Shown here: piece after piece, positions 1 to 5,400 of the stretch
How the letters are laid out: each line of letters opens with the position of its first letter
Numbering within the stretch: the first letter of the stretch is position 1
Assembly (NCBI GenBank): GCA_020058315.1
Contig: JAGVEK010000526.1
Span: 1 to 5,932 of the forward strand
Length of the DNA stretch: 5,932 nucleotides
Source of the DNA: Candidatus Zixiibacteriota bacterium
Lineage (GTDB): Bacteria; Zixibacteria; MSB-5A5; WJJR01
Direction: 5' to 3'
Notes under the pieces: model-generated
The model's input: the letters and a program-made list of their open reading frames with translations, nothing else
What the model was told of the DNA's origin: nothing
The model's database searches: none
Translations under genes and position numbers: made by a program

Positions 1-131
1 AGGGAGCAGAACAGGACCGTATCATCGTCCCAGAATGCCGCCTGGGTGCCGTTGCCGTGGTGCAGGTCCCAGTCAATGATGGCAATCTTTTTTATACCTA
101 CTTTCTCACCAGGGCGCTGATCTGGCGGCAT
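1..131 (-). CDS. Histone deacetylase / AcuC family protein, internal fragment
   Basis: Reading leftwards, the minus strand encodes KKIAIIDWDLHHGNGTQ, then AAFWDDDTVLF, and runs off the window. This is the hallmark core of the arginase-fold deacetylases (class I/II HDACs, AcuC, acetylpolyamine amidohydrolases). In the family, the second Asp and first His of DWDLHH bind the catalytic zinc; here they are encoded at 66-68 and 60-62. The enzymes remove acyl groups from lysine or polyamines in the cytoplasm. Recognisable similarity begins at about position 98. Upstream of it the frame stays open, but nothing resembles the preceding family blocks (a GFC-type segment and the tyrosine/histidine-rich N-terminal half, normally over 100 residues). 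The ATG at 131-129 is simply the nearest start and is probably not real. The missing half would have to lie where the plus-strand DUF5683-like fragment sits. The family call is firm; whether this is a broken gene or an assembly join is open. Confidence 0.75.
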   Translation of the reverse strand, partial: MPPDQRPGEKVGIKKIAIIDWDLHHGNGTQAAFWDDDTVLFCS

Positions 132-410
132 CGTGCTTCGGATCGTCTGAGCGTCTGGGAGCGCACCGACCACGGCGATGTTGCTGCCCTCCAAGCCGCA
201 TTCAATACCTACGACTCCGCGCGCAACAGCCGAAACTACTTCTACTGGCTGACCGGCATCACCGCGTTCATCTCCATGTTCGACGCCTATGCCGATTCCT
301 ATTTACTGACCCTCGAACGCACCCGCAAGATGGGCGACGACTACTGGGGCGGACAGGCGCGGTTCGCCCCGGACGAAGAAGTGCGGCTAGTGGCGACATG
401 GCGGTTTTGA
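57..410 (+). CDS. DUF5683-like protein, C-terminal fragment (N-terminus missing)
   Basis: The last ~85 residues look like a real protein end: an alanine-rich stretch leading to YDSARNSRN, then YFYWLTGITAFISMFDAYADSYL, and a terminal EVRLVATWRF. A hydrophobic helix ending in DAY-D-YL after an R-RN motif resembles the C-terminal membrane segment of DUF5683 proteins, which are cell-envelope proteins of unknown function common in Bacteroidota relatives. The nominal GTG start at 57 is not credible: GTG GTG at 57-62 is the complement of the His-His codons of the opposite-strand deacetylase, and the frame is open to the window edge. True coding for this fragment probably begins somewhere between 100 and 130, immediately at a join, so the usual N-terminal part is absent. 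There is no ribosome binding site. Function is unknown; the family call is by pattern only. Confidence 0.5.
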   Translation: MVQVPVNDGNLFYTYFLTRALIWRHRASDRLSVWERTDHGDVAALQAAFNTYDSARNSRNYFYWLTGITAFISMFDAYADSYLLTLERTRKMGDDYWGGQARFAPDEEVRLVATWRF

Positions 411-504
411 TTTCTCCTGTAATCTGATCTCCACCTGCACCATTCTAATACGAGCCCTGACCCTGAGGCAAGTGCTCGTGGCAATGCGCGCCTTCACTGA
501 GCGA

Positions 505-532
505 ATAGTCGGAGCAATCTATAGTCGAGCAA
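505..532. repeat. Short near-exact tandem direct repeat
   Basis: ATAGTCGGAGCAA at 505-517 recurs as ATAGTCGAGCAA at 521-532, a 16-base period with one G missing in the second copy. The pair lies inside a 7-base inverted repeat (CTCGTGG at 475-481, CCACGAG at 533-539). Such spacing could be an operator, or a relic of slippage; nothing shows which. Confidence 0.4.
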
Positions 533-556
533 CCACGAGTGTGTGATTTGTGTGGC

Positions 557-591
557 CGCGATCTCCGATCGCGCGTCCGCCGGAGGCGGAC
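557..591. repeat. Two adjacent perfect 7-bp hairpins
   Basis: First hairpin: CGCGATC (557-563), loop TCC, GATCGCG (567-573). One base later the second: GTCCGCC (575-581), loop GGA, GGCGGAC (585-591). Both stems are perfect, each has a 3-base loop, and no T-run follows, so neither is a standard intrinsic terminator. The arrangement resembles a paired extragenic palindrome (REP/BIME-like), but one copy cannot prove a repeat family. Confidence 0.5.
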
Positions 592-896
592 AATGACGCC
601 GTCCCGCTGGTCAACTATTGAACGGGGGACAGATCACATGAAGGACGATGAACAAGCCGCGACGCTACTTTGTCAAAAGCCTCCATCGATGATTGCGGCC
701 ACACATGTCGGCCACCCGCCCTGTACGAATAGAGCCACCTTGCCCTGATCACGCTCCCCAATTCGGCCTTCGGCCGACCGCAATCAGAGATCGCGTCCAC
801 GCGGGACACGGCTCCTTCACACCGGGCACCCACCCACACCAACGGAAGCTGAGTGGGCCCGGGACAGCCTTCGCGACGCTGGGTTCCCGTTCCCCC

Positions 897-925
897 TTGC
901 CCGCCACGATCACTTCCCCGATACT
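897..925 (+). promoter_or_regulatory. Possible sigma70-type promoter for the AsnB-like gene
   Basis: TTGCCC (897-902) is followed after exactly 17 bases by GATACT (920-925). Each box matches four of six consensus positions. Transcription would start near 932, giving a leader of about 50 bases before the GTG at 985. This is a weak match in a host whose promoter preferences are unknown. Confidence 0.25.
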
Positions 926-984
926 TGCGTATAAGAGCGAGTAGGCAGACTTGTCCTCTCGATCTGCCAGCCAAGGAGCCTTTC

Positions 985-2280
985 GTGTATCGTCTGACTT
1001 TCCCTCTGCGCATCACAACACTGACCATCTTAATCCTGATTCTGGCGTTCCTCTGCCTGACGCCGTCGGCCGGGGCAGCCAAGATGCTGATCCCCATGGA
1101 CTTGAAGCAGATCGACCACCTCAAGGCATACGGCGTGACGTTCCACTGCCTGACACGCGGCATGAAAGTCGAGTGGCTGCTGAATTACCGCGCCGGATCA
1201 TTCCTCATGGAACTGTATCCAGACATCAAGGATTCCTGCGATGTCCGCGGTGTTTCCTATGAGATCATCAATGGCGATCAGGAAGACCAGATCCGCCAGA
1301 CCATCGAAAACGAGAACATGGAAGCGGTCCTTCTGGAAAAGGCGCCCGCCATCGCCATCTACACCAACCCGACCGCCGAGCCATGGGATGACGCGGTTAC
1401 GATGGCGCTGAAATATGCCCAGATCGAGTACAAGACGCTCTGGGACGAAGAGGTGATGCGCGGCGATCTGGAGCAGTACGACTGGCTGCATCTGCATCAC
1501 GAGGACTTCACCGGCCAGTATGGGAAATTCTACGGGACCTACCGCAACGAGCTCTGGTACCGTCAGGAAGTGCAACTCTGCGAGGAAACGGCACGCCGCC
1601 TTGGCTTCCGGAAAGTGGCCGACGAGAAGAAGGCGGTGGCGCTGGCGATCAAAGACTTCGTGTCACGCGGCGGGTTCTTGTTCGCGATGTGCTCGGCGAC
1701 AGAAACGCTCGACATCGCCCTGGCCGCGATGCACTCTGATATCGTGCCCGCCGCGCTGGACGGTGACCCGCCGGACCCCGACTGTCAGAAGCGTCTCGAA
1801 TACGACAAAACAATGGCGTTTACCGGCTTTACCGCCTCGCTCGATCCGTTTGAGTACGCCCACTCGGACATCGACACCACACCCGACCGGGTGGCCTCGC
1901 GCATCGGGCCGGAGGGCGACTACTTTACTCTCTTCGAATTCTCGGCGAAACTCGATCCGGTCCCGACGATGCTCGTGCAGGATCATGTCAACGTGGTTGA
2001 TGGATTCATGGGTCAGACGACCGCATTCCACAAGTCACTGGTCAAAAAATACGTGACAATTCTCGGAGAGGCCGAAGGGCAAAACGAAGTGCGCTATCTC
2101 CACGGTAACCTGGACAAAGGGACATTCACTTTCTATGGCGGGCATGACCCCGAGGACTACCAGCACTTGATCTACGATCCACCGACTGATTTGGGCCTGC
2201 ACAAGAATTCGCCGGGTTACCGCCTGATCCTCAACAACATCCTCTTCCCTGCGGCTCGCAAACTGGAACGCAAAACCTGA
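985..2280 (+). CDS. Exported protein of the so-called 'asparagine synthetase B' family, function unknown
   Basis: A 431-residue protein. The GTG at 985 is chosen because AAGGAG (973-978) sits six bases upstream and a clear signal peptide follows: a basic start, a hydrophobic core of about residues 10-25, and likely cleavage after the AGA of TPSAGA (residue 31). The in-frame ATG at 853 would put noncoding-looking sequence before the signal. From memory, the mature protein closely matches long proteins of Bacteroidota labelled 'asparagine synthetase B': LIPMD near 35-39, WLLNYRAGSF, KAPAIAIY, WDDAVTMALKYA, YDWLHLHHEDFTGQYG (HLHH at 169-172), GGFLFAMCSATETLDIA (Cys236), MGQTTAFHK (342-349) and GGHDPEDYQH (385-394). 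It has neither the N-terminal Cys of a glutaminase domain nor the SGGxDS loop of the synthetase domain, so the inherited name is doubtful. The glycine/hydrophobic strand ending at Cys236, with conserved His clusters, suggests a class I amidotransferase-like or other hydrolase fold acting outside the cytoplasm; that is inference. Confidence 0.85.
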   Translation: MYRLTFPLRITTLTILILILAFLCLTPSAGAAKMLIPMDLKQIDHLKAYGVTFHCLTRGMKVEWLLNYRAGSFLMELYPDIKDSCDVRGVSYEIINGDQEDQIRQTIENENMEAVLLEKAPAIAIYTNPTAEPWDDAVTMALKYAQIEYKTLWDEEVMRGDLEQYDWLHLHHEDFTGQYGKFYGTYRNELWYRQEVQLCEETARRLGFRKVADEKKAVALAIKDFVSRGGFLFAMCSATETLDIALAAMHSDIVPAALDGDPPDPDCQKRLEYDKTMAFTGFTASLDPFEYAHSDIDTTPDRVASRIGPEGDYFTLFEFSAKLDPVPTMLVQDHVNVVDGFMGQTTAFHKSLVKKYVTILGEAEGQNEVRYLHGNLDKGTFTFYGGHDPEDYQHLIYDPPTDLGLHKNSPGYRLILNNILFPAARKLERKT

Positions 2281-2548
2281 ACTTCCCGCGCGGGACTGAC
2301 CGCACGCCCCGTCGCTCGAAGCACATCGTGACAATCGCTTGACAAATTTCTATGGCGTTCCCGCCACGATATCCCTGGCAAATTACCGGTGATCTCAATC
2401 GTGTTTTTGTCTCAAAGGGGCTTGCGCAATCCGCGTCTCTGTAGTAGATTTGAGGTGCCGCAGGGTTGTGCCGATACTGTATCTGTCCGTCTTGGGTGCA
2501 GTATGCGTCGGAATCTAGACCGTCTCGCGGTTGTATTCTGACGGTTGG

Positions 2549-2586
2549 GGTTTTCGCGAACACCAGTTGGATAGGCGAAAATCGCC
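2549..2586 (+). promoter_or_regulatory. Mutually exclusive hairpins in the ERCC4 gene leader
   Basis: GGTTTTCGC (2549-2557) can pair with GCGAAAATC (2575-2583) as a 9-base stem with one G-U pair and a 17-base loop. GGCGA (2574-2578) can instead pair with TCGCC (2582-2586) across an AAA loop. The two use the same bases, so they cannot coexist. Such switching is typical of leader RNA control, but no known riboswitch was recognised. Confidence 0.25.
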
Positions 2587-2632
2587 GGGGGGCCCAAAGT
2601 CAGTGTGGCAGGAACATCTGGGGTGTCATTGG

Positions 2633-2641
2633 TGTTACACT
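2633..2641 (+). promoter_or_regulatory. Possible extended -10 promoter for the ERCC4-like gene
   Basis: TGTTACACT fits an extended -10 element (TGn followed by a hexamer with four of six matches to TATAAT). No -35 is visible at the proper distance. Transcription would begin near 2648, leaving a leader of about 46 bases that includes the ribosome-site hairpin but excludes the 2549-2586 structure. Confidence 0.2.
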
Positions 2642-2672
2642 CTGGAGAACACAGTTGCAATCGGCAGTTTGG

Positions 2673-2690
2673 TCGTAGAAAGGACTACGG
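2673..2690 (+). promoter_or_regulatory. Ribosome binding site displayed in a hairpin loop
   Basis: CGTAG (2674-2678) and CTACG (2685-2689) form a perfect five-pair stem, extendable by U-G at 2673/2690, with loop AAAGGA (2679-2684). The loop is the Shine-Dalgarno sequence for the GTG at 2694, nine bases downstream. A GGA in a hexaloop over a Shine-Dalgarno is also the shape bound by CsrA/RsmA proteins; that link is inference. Confidence 0.45.
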
Positions 2691-2693
2691 TAC

Positions 2694-3395
2694 GTGAAGA
2701 CTCTGACCTTGATCGTTGACAGCTACTCCGCGAACGACACCATCCTGCGTTTTCTCAAGGAGAAGGGGATCTCCGTCGTGGAGACCAGCCTCAAGTGGGG
2801 GCAGTACATGATCACCGACTCCTGCGTCATCTACCACATGACCACCGCAGATCTGGCCCGTATGACCGCCGACAAGACGATCTTCCGGCGCATTCTCGAT
2901 TTCAAGCGGTCTGCTCCCGAGCCGATCGTGATCGTCGAAGGTGATCCATTAGCCCACAGTGACACAGTCTCGATCGCGGCACTGCGTGGCGCGCTGTCCT
3001 TCATCGCGATGCACAATCGCGTCCCCGTCCTGACAGCGGCGACCCTCAATGACGTCGCGGAAATGATCTACGTCATGACCAATCAGGCGCAGAACGGTAT
3101 GGGTATGACTCTGTCAGAACCGGCGCCCGCCGAGACCGCTCCGGTTGCCGATCCTGTCGTCCAGACACGTGGCGGTAACGGACACGCTCCCAAGGACCCC
3201 GGTGAACTGCAGGAGTACATCGTGCGCGCCATTCCCGAGGTCGGACCAGCAACAGCCAAGGCAATGATCAAGCAGTACGGTACTCTGCGCGCTGTTTTCT
3301 CCGCCTCCGCCAAGGAGCTGACCCAGGTGGAAGGCATCGGGCAGAAGAAGGCCAAGAAGATCGTCGAATTCCTCGACGGGAAATTCGACAAGTAG
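2694..3395 (+). CDS. ERCC4-fold protein with C-terminal helix-hairpin-helix, apparently nuclease-dead
   Basis: A 233-residue protein; the GTG start is set by AAAGGA (2679-2684). Residues 1-135 follow the XPF/MUS81/Hef ERCC4 domain throughout: LTLIVDS strand, LRFLKEKGISVVETSLKWGQY, a TIFRRILDFK helix, IVIVEGDP (78-85), ALRGALSFIA and VPVLTAATLNDVAEMIY. A proline/alanine-rich linker (about 136-169) leads to two helix-hairpin-helix motifs, IPEVGPATAKAMIKQYG (180-196) and VEGIGQKKAKKIVEFL (212-227), as in Hef, XPF and UvrC tails that grip branched DNA. Active enzymes use D-x-R-E, G-D and E-R-K-x-x-x-D to hold metal. Here these read D9-S-Y-S, G36-Q37 and Y47-H48-M49-T-T-A-D53, so only the outer Asp residues survive. 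The fold is intact with no frameshift, so this looks like a retained binding protein, comparable with inactive ERCC4 subunits such as ERCC1 or FAAP24, rather than a decayed gene. No helicase domain is attached. It appears to be transcribed alone; its partner and substrate are unknown. Confidence 0.85.
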   Translation: MKTLTLIVDSYSANDTILRFLKEKGISVVETSLKWGQYMITDSCVIYHMTTADLARMTADKTIFRRILDFKRSAPEPIVIVEGDPLAHSDTVSIAALRGALSFIAMHNRVPVLTAATLNDVAEMIYVMTNQAQNGMGMTLSEPAPAETAPVADPVVQTRGGNGHAPKDPGELQEYIVRAIPEVGPATAKAMIKQYGTLRAVFSASAKELTQVEGIGQKKAKKIVEFLDGKFDK

Positions 3396-3794
3396 TTCAT
3401 TTCTCTGCATCGCACCCGCGTGCGCGGTGGCATCATAGATCGGCCGCGGAGGCCGACTTCTGTCCATTTCACCAGTACGATCACCGCGGTTCGGTTGTCT
3501 TTATTCGGTCGGCGTTCTCTCGGCCCTCCTCGTCCGTGTCTTTGACTCCGTCATGCACAGATTCTTCGCCCAATTCAGGTCAAGAACCAGGGTCGCTCCA
3601 ATGCTTGCAAACCACACGCTACCAAGCGCTTATAAGTTTGTACCCGGAATTCGCTTGACATGCGGTTCCAGTTCTTCATATTGGGAGCGCAGTACAATAA
3701 GGTCCCAAGCCTTTTTGCCCGATGAGTGGTTGAAACCAGTTTGACATCTCCGTCGCTCCAACCCCCGTAGGGAGCCGCGGACAAGACAAGGCGG
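3396..3794. other. 399-base intergenic region
   Basis: Directly after the ERCC4-like gene are two GC-rich hairpins: CCGC/GTGC/GCGG (3416-3427, extendable past a bulge) and TCGGCC/GCGGA/GGCCGA (3440-3456). Neither has a T-run, so termination here may depend on Rho. TTGACA occurs at 3655-3660 (16 bases from CATATT at 3677-3682, a weak promoter candidate) and at 3741-3746 with no partner. A minus-strand frame ending at 3630 has a protein-like stretch but no start signal or family match. Confidence 0.5.
3440..3456. repeat. GC-rich hairpin downstream of the ERCC4-like gene
   Basis: TCGGCC (3440-3445) and GGCCGA (3451-3456) pair perfectly around GCGGA. The same stem, with loop TTC, occurs at 763-777 in the other long spacer. 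With no U-run it is not a canonical terminator; it may mark the transcript's 3' end or protect it. Confidence 0.4.
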
Positions 3795-4556
3795 ATGGCC
3801 GTGAGGCCAGTTCTGGTCTGCCCAAAAGGGGGGGCGGCCCGTCGGTGGCGGGGTGGACAACACCTCCGCAAGTGCGGTGGTAGCCTGAGCCATTGGCAGG
3901 CGCCAGCGGTCGGCACAGCCTCGGCGAGCGCGGTCAGCTTCCTCTATGCAGGATCGTCTGCGCTCCTGCTTCTGGCTGCAAATCTCTTCCCCGCATACTG
4001 GTATCTCTCTTTTGTCGCCTTAGCACCATTTCTGTACAAGTCCAGCCGGTCAGATCAGACCGAAGGCCTCAGGCTCGGCTTCTTCCTGGGGTTCACTTTT
4101 CTCACCGTCTCGGTCATCGATTCGATCCCGGTCGCACCTCTTGCGGCACTCTTGAAGATTCTGCTGGGGACTGGTCTCTTCGCCATGTTCGGCTGGACCG
4201 TCGGATTCGCGCGTCGGCGTTTTGGCTTCAATCCGTTCATTGTCGCCCTACTGTGGGTCGCTTTCGAGTGGGGTCTGGTACGGCTGGGGTTTAGCAACGG
4301 CCTCTTCTCCGAGGCCAGATTCACGTCATCATTCCTCCACAGCATCGCGACGGTGTTCGGTTTCTTGATCGTCGCTCTCATCGTCGTTCTGGTCAATTCG
4401 CTTCTGGTAGCCGCCTTGGAGGTGGCTGTCTCGTTTGCGCGAGCCCGGGGGCAAGTGTCAACGGAGGGTAAGAATAATTGGGACCTTATCCTGTCCCCCG
4501 GGCTCGTCGCTCAAAGACTCTACCTGTTGCCATCCTTGCGTGCTCCTCCCACCTGA
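3795..4556 (+). CDS. Lnt-like membrane protein lacking the nitrilase catalytic domain
   Basis: At most 253 residues. The hydrophobic part resembles the N-terminal membrane half of apolipoprotein N-acyltransferase (Lnt): SSALLLLAANLFP then YLSFVALAPFLY (about 46-81), GLRLGFFLGFTFL (91-103), a helix near 115-138, PFIVALLWVAFEWGLVRLGF (147-166), and a long hydrophobic run ending LIVVLVNSLLVAALE (about 180-209). About six membrane helices are expected. Full Lnt proteins have around 500 residues and carry Glu-Lys-Cys catalysis in a C-terminal nitrilase domain. Here the chain ends ~40 residues after the last helix with an unrelated tail, and no nitrilase remnant appears in any frame before the next gene. 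It therefore should not acylate lipoproteins by itself. The ATG at 3795 has only AAGG three bases away and the first 45 residues are arginine-rich and unlike Lnt; a non-ATG start such as CTG at 3885 is possible. The next gene follows after 78 bases on the same strand. Confidence 0.65.
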   Translation: MAVRPVLVCPKGGAARRWRGGQHLRKCGGSLSHWQAPAVGTASASAVSFLYAGSSALLLLAANLFPAYWYLSFVALAPFLYKSSRSDQTEGLRLGFFLGFTFLTVSVIDSIPVAPLAALLKILLGTGLFAMFGWTVGFARRRFGFNPFIVALLWVAFEWGLVRLGFSNGLFSEARFTSSFLHSIATVFGFLIVALIVVLVNSLLVAALEVAVSFARARGQVSTEGKNNWDLILSPGLVAQRLYLLPSLRAPPT

Positions 4557-4621
4557 AGTCCTTCCTTGTTAGACATGATTTTGACGGGTGGTTCAATGAG
4601 AAGACGAATGTCTTCCACAAC

Positions 4622-4626
4622 GGAGG
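4622..4626 (+). promoter_or_regulatory. Strong ribosome binding site deciding the start at 4635
   Basis: GGAGG lies eight bases before ATG at 4635, which opens an ideal signal peptide (MKKLAV). This favours 4635 over the in-frame ATGs at 4566, 4575, 4596 and 4608, none of which has such a site. Confidence 0.75.
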
Positions 4627-4634
4627 TTTGCACA

Positions 4635-5132
4635 ATGAAGAAATTGGCCGTCATTCTGGCGGGGCTCATTCTCGTGGCTCTTGCCGCATCGGCTGTCCTC
4701 GCTGAGCCGAACGAACCGCTGGATTTCAGCACAGTCAAGATCACATTGGTAGGCGGCAATCTGGTGACCACCCCGCCTGGACCCTTCTTCTTCAGTCCGA
4801 AGCACTGTGACAGACTCTATATCAACAACCAATCAGGCGTACCGATCACGGTCACCAATACGCAGGGGCCTGGGGTCGTAAAGAAGGCGACGCAGCTTAT
4901 CGCCAACGGTGATGATACTAAGTTCTACGAGTTCTGCTGCCCTAACGACGAGACCAAGAGCAAGTTGTGGGAGTTTGAAGTTACGGGGTCGGGCAGTGTC
5001 ACGTTCAAAGTGAAGGTCTACTGCACCAAGGTCCCATCTTTGACTCCATTCGGCGTGGCTGCCCTTCTCCTCTTACTGGCAGGAGCGACAATGTGGATGC
5101 TCAAGAGGAGGACTGCACGGACGACTGCCTAG
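4635..5132 (+). CDS. Small secreted four-cysteine protein with IPTL-CTERM-like C-terminal anchor
   Basis: A 165-residue protein in three parts. Residues 1-23 are a classical signal peptide (MKK, hydrophobic core, VLA|EP cleavage). Residues 24-132 form a predicted beta-rich domain (VKITLVGG, LYINNQSGVPITVTNTQG, WEFEVTGSGSVTFKVKVYC) with cysteines at 58, 101, 102 and 130, probably two disulfides. Residues 133-159 are a sorting-type tail: VPSLTPFG, a hydrophobic helix AALLLLLAGATMWML, then KRR. This tripartite layout is that of IPTL-CTERM/PEP-CTERM signals (proline motif, helix, basic cluster), which anchor or hand over exported proteins at the cell surface. The small domain is not one I recognise. 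It ends in a strong terminator and may share a transcript with the Lnt-like gene 78 bases upstream; no good promoter is visible in that gap. Confidence 0.8.
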   Translation: MKKLAVILAGLILVALAASAVLAEPNEPLDFSTVKITLVGGNLVTTPPGPFFFSPKHCDRLYINNQSGVPITVTNTQGPGVVKKATQLIANGDDTKFYEFCCPNDETKSKLWEFEVTGSGSVTFKVKVYCTKVPSLTPFGVAALLLLLAGATMWMLKRRTARTTA

Positions 5133-5400
5133 GTTAGAGATAGCGAGCATTCTCGAAAGGGGAGCGGAGCAATCCGCTCCCTTTTCTTATGAGACCAGCC
5201 CCGCCAACCCAAACAGCGAAGCGCCAAACCCGTTCCGCATCAATAACTTGACAGCGGACTGGCAAGTCCGGCCCACTCATCATCCTCCGTGAAAATCAAG
5301 ATCACTTCCTGAGAAGGGCCATGTGGAAATCGGCCGGGAGTGTCGTATATTGTTGTTCTGACCGGCTTGAACCACCCGGGCTGTGACACTTTGGTGACGA
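5133..5400. other. Spacer between the anchored protein and the efflux adaptor
   Basis: Beyond the terminator no gene is seen. TTGACA at 5248-5253 has no -10 at a usual distance. GGACT/GGCA/AGTCC (5257-5270) makes a small hairpin right after it. TATATT at 5346-5351 is an isolated -10-like box. A TGA at 5395-5397 closes the efflux adaptor's frame from upstream. Confidence 0.45.
5155..5188 (+). terminator. Strong intrinsic terminator
   Basis: GGGAGCGGA (5160-5168) pairs perfectly with TCCGCTCCC (5173-5181) around a GCAA tetraloop (GNRA type), followed by TTTTCTT. The upstream GAAAG (5155-5159) extends the stem into the T-run with one G-U pair, so it could also act on the opposite strand. It lies 22 bases after the stop at 5132. 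Confidence 0.92.

Larger units (their letters stand above)
411..984. other. 574-base intergenic region, no convincing gene
   Basis: Short open frames on both strands here give low-complexity, arginine/proline-rich translations with no ribosome binding sites, so I call none. The stretch holds a near-exact direct repeat (505-517 and 521-532), a 7-base inverted repeat CTCGTGG/CCACGAG around it (475-481, 533-539), two touching hairpins (557-591), a third small hairpin TCGGCC/TTC/GGCCGA (763-777), and a possible promoter for the downstream gene (897-925). Confidence 0.6.
2281..2693. other. 413-base intergenic / leader region
   Basis: No protein-like frame is convincing on either strand. Just after the preceding stop is a 12-base palindrome TCCCGCGCGGGA (2284-2295) without a T-run, a poor terminator. 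A perfect TTGACA at 2339-2344 has no partner at 16-18 bases. TTGCGC (2422-2427), 17 bases, TAGATT (2445-2450) and an extended -10 (2633-2641) are weak promoter candidates. The last 150 bases contain overlapping hairpins (2549-2586) and a ribosome-site hairpin (2673-2690). Confidence 0.55.

Noticed and set aside
57..131. GTG at 57 as the start of a 117-residue plus-strand gene
   Set aside because: The codons here are the exact complement of the deacetylase DWDLHHGNG core; the frame is open to the window edge and there is no ribosome site. Only the part after about 100-130 looks coding on this strand.
853..984. ATG at 853 as start of the AsnB-like protein
   Set aside because: It would add 44 proline/arginine-rich residues before a clean signal peptide, while AAGGAG sits six bases before GTG 985.
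615..1163. 182-residue minus-strand frame
   Set aside because: Overlaps the signal peptide coding region of the AsnB-like gene; arginine/glycine-rich translation, no family match, no ribosome site.
2284..2295. Palindrome TCCCGCGCGGGA as terminator of the AsnB-like gene
   Set aside because: Any hairpin has only about four pairs once a loop is allowed, and no T-run follows.
3630..3893. Minus-strand frame with a protein-like stretch (GKKAWDLIVLRSQYEELEPH)
   Set aside because: Its C-terminal third reads like a protein, but there is no start signal, no family I can name, and it overlaps the Lnt-like N-terminal region. Possibly a gene relic; not supported enough to list.
4566..4634. ATG at 4566 as start of the anchored secreted protein
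   Set aside because: GGAGG at 4622-4626 and the MKK signal peptide fix the start at 4635; the added residues would bury the signal sequence.
5248..5253. Perfect TTGACA boxes at 2339, 3741 and 5248 as promoters
   Set aside because: None has a -10-like hexamer at 16-18 bases, so the hexamer alone is not evidence.
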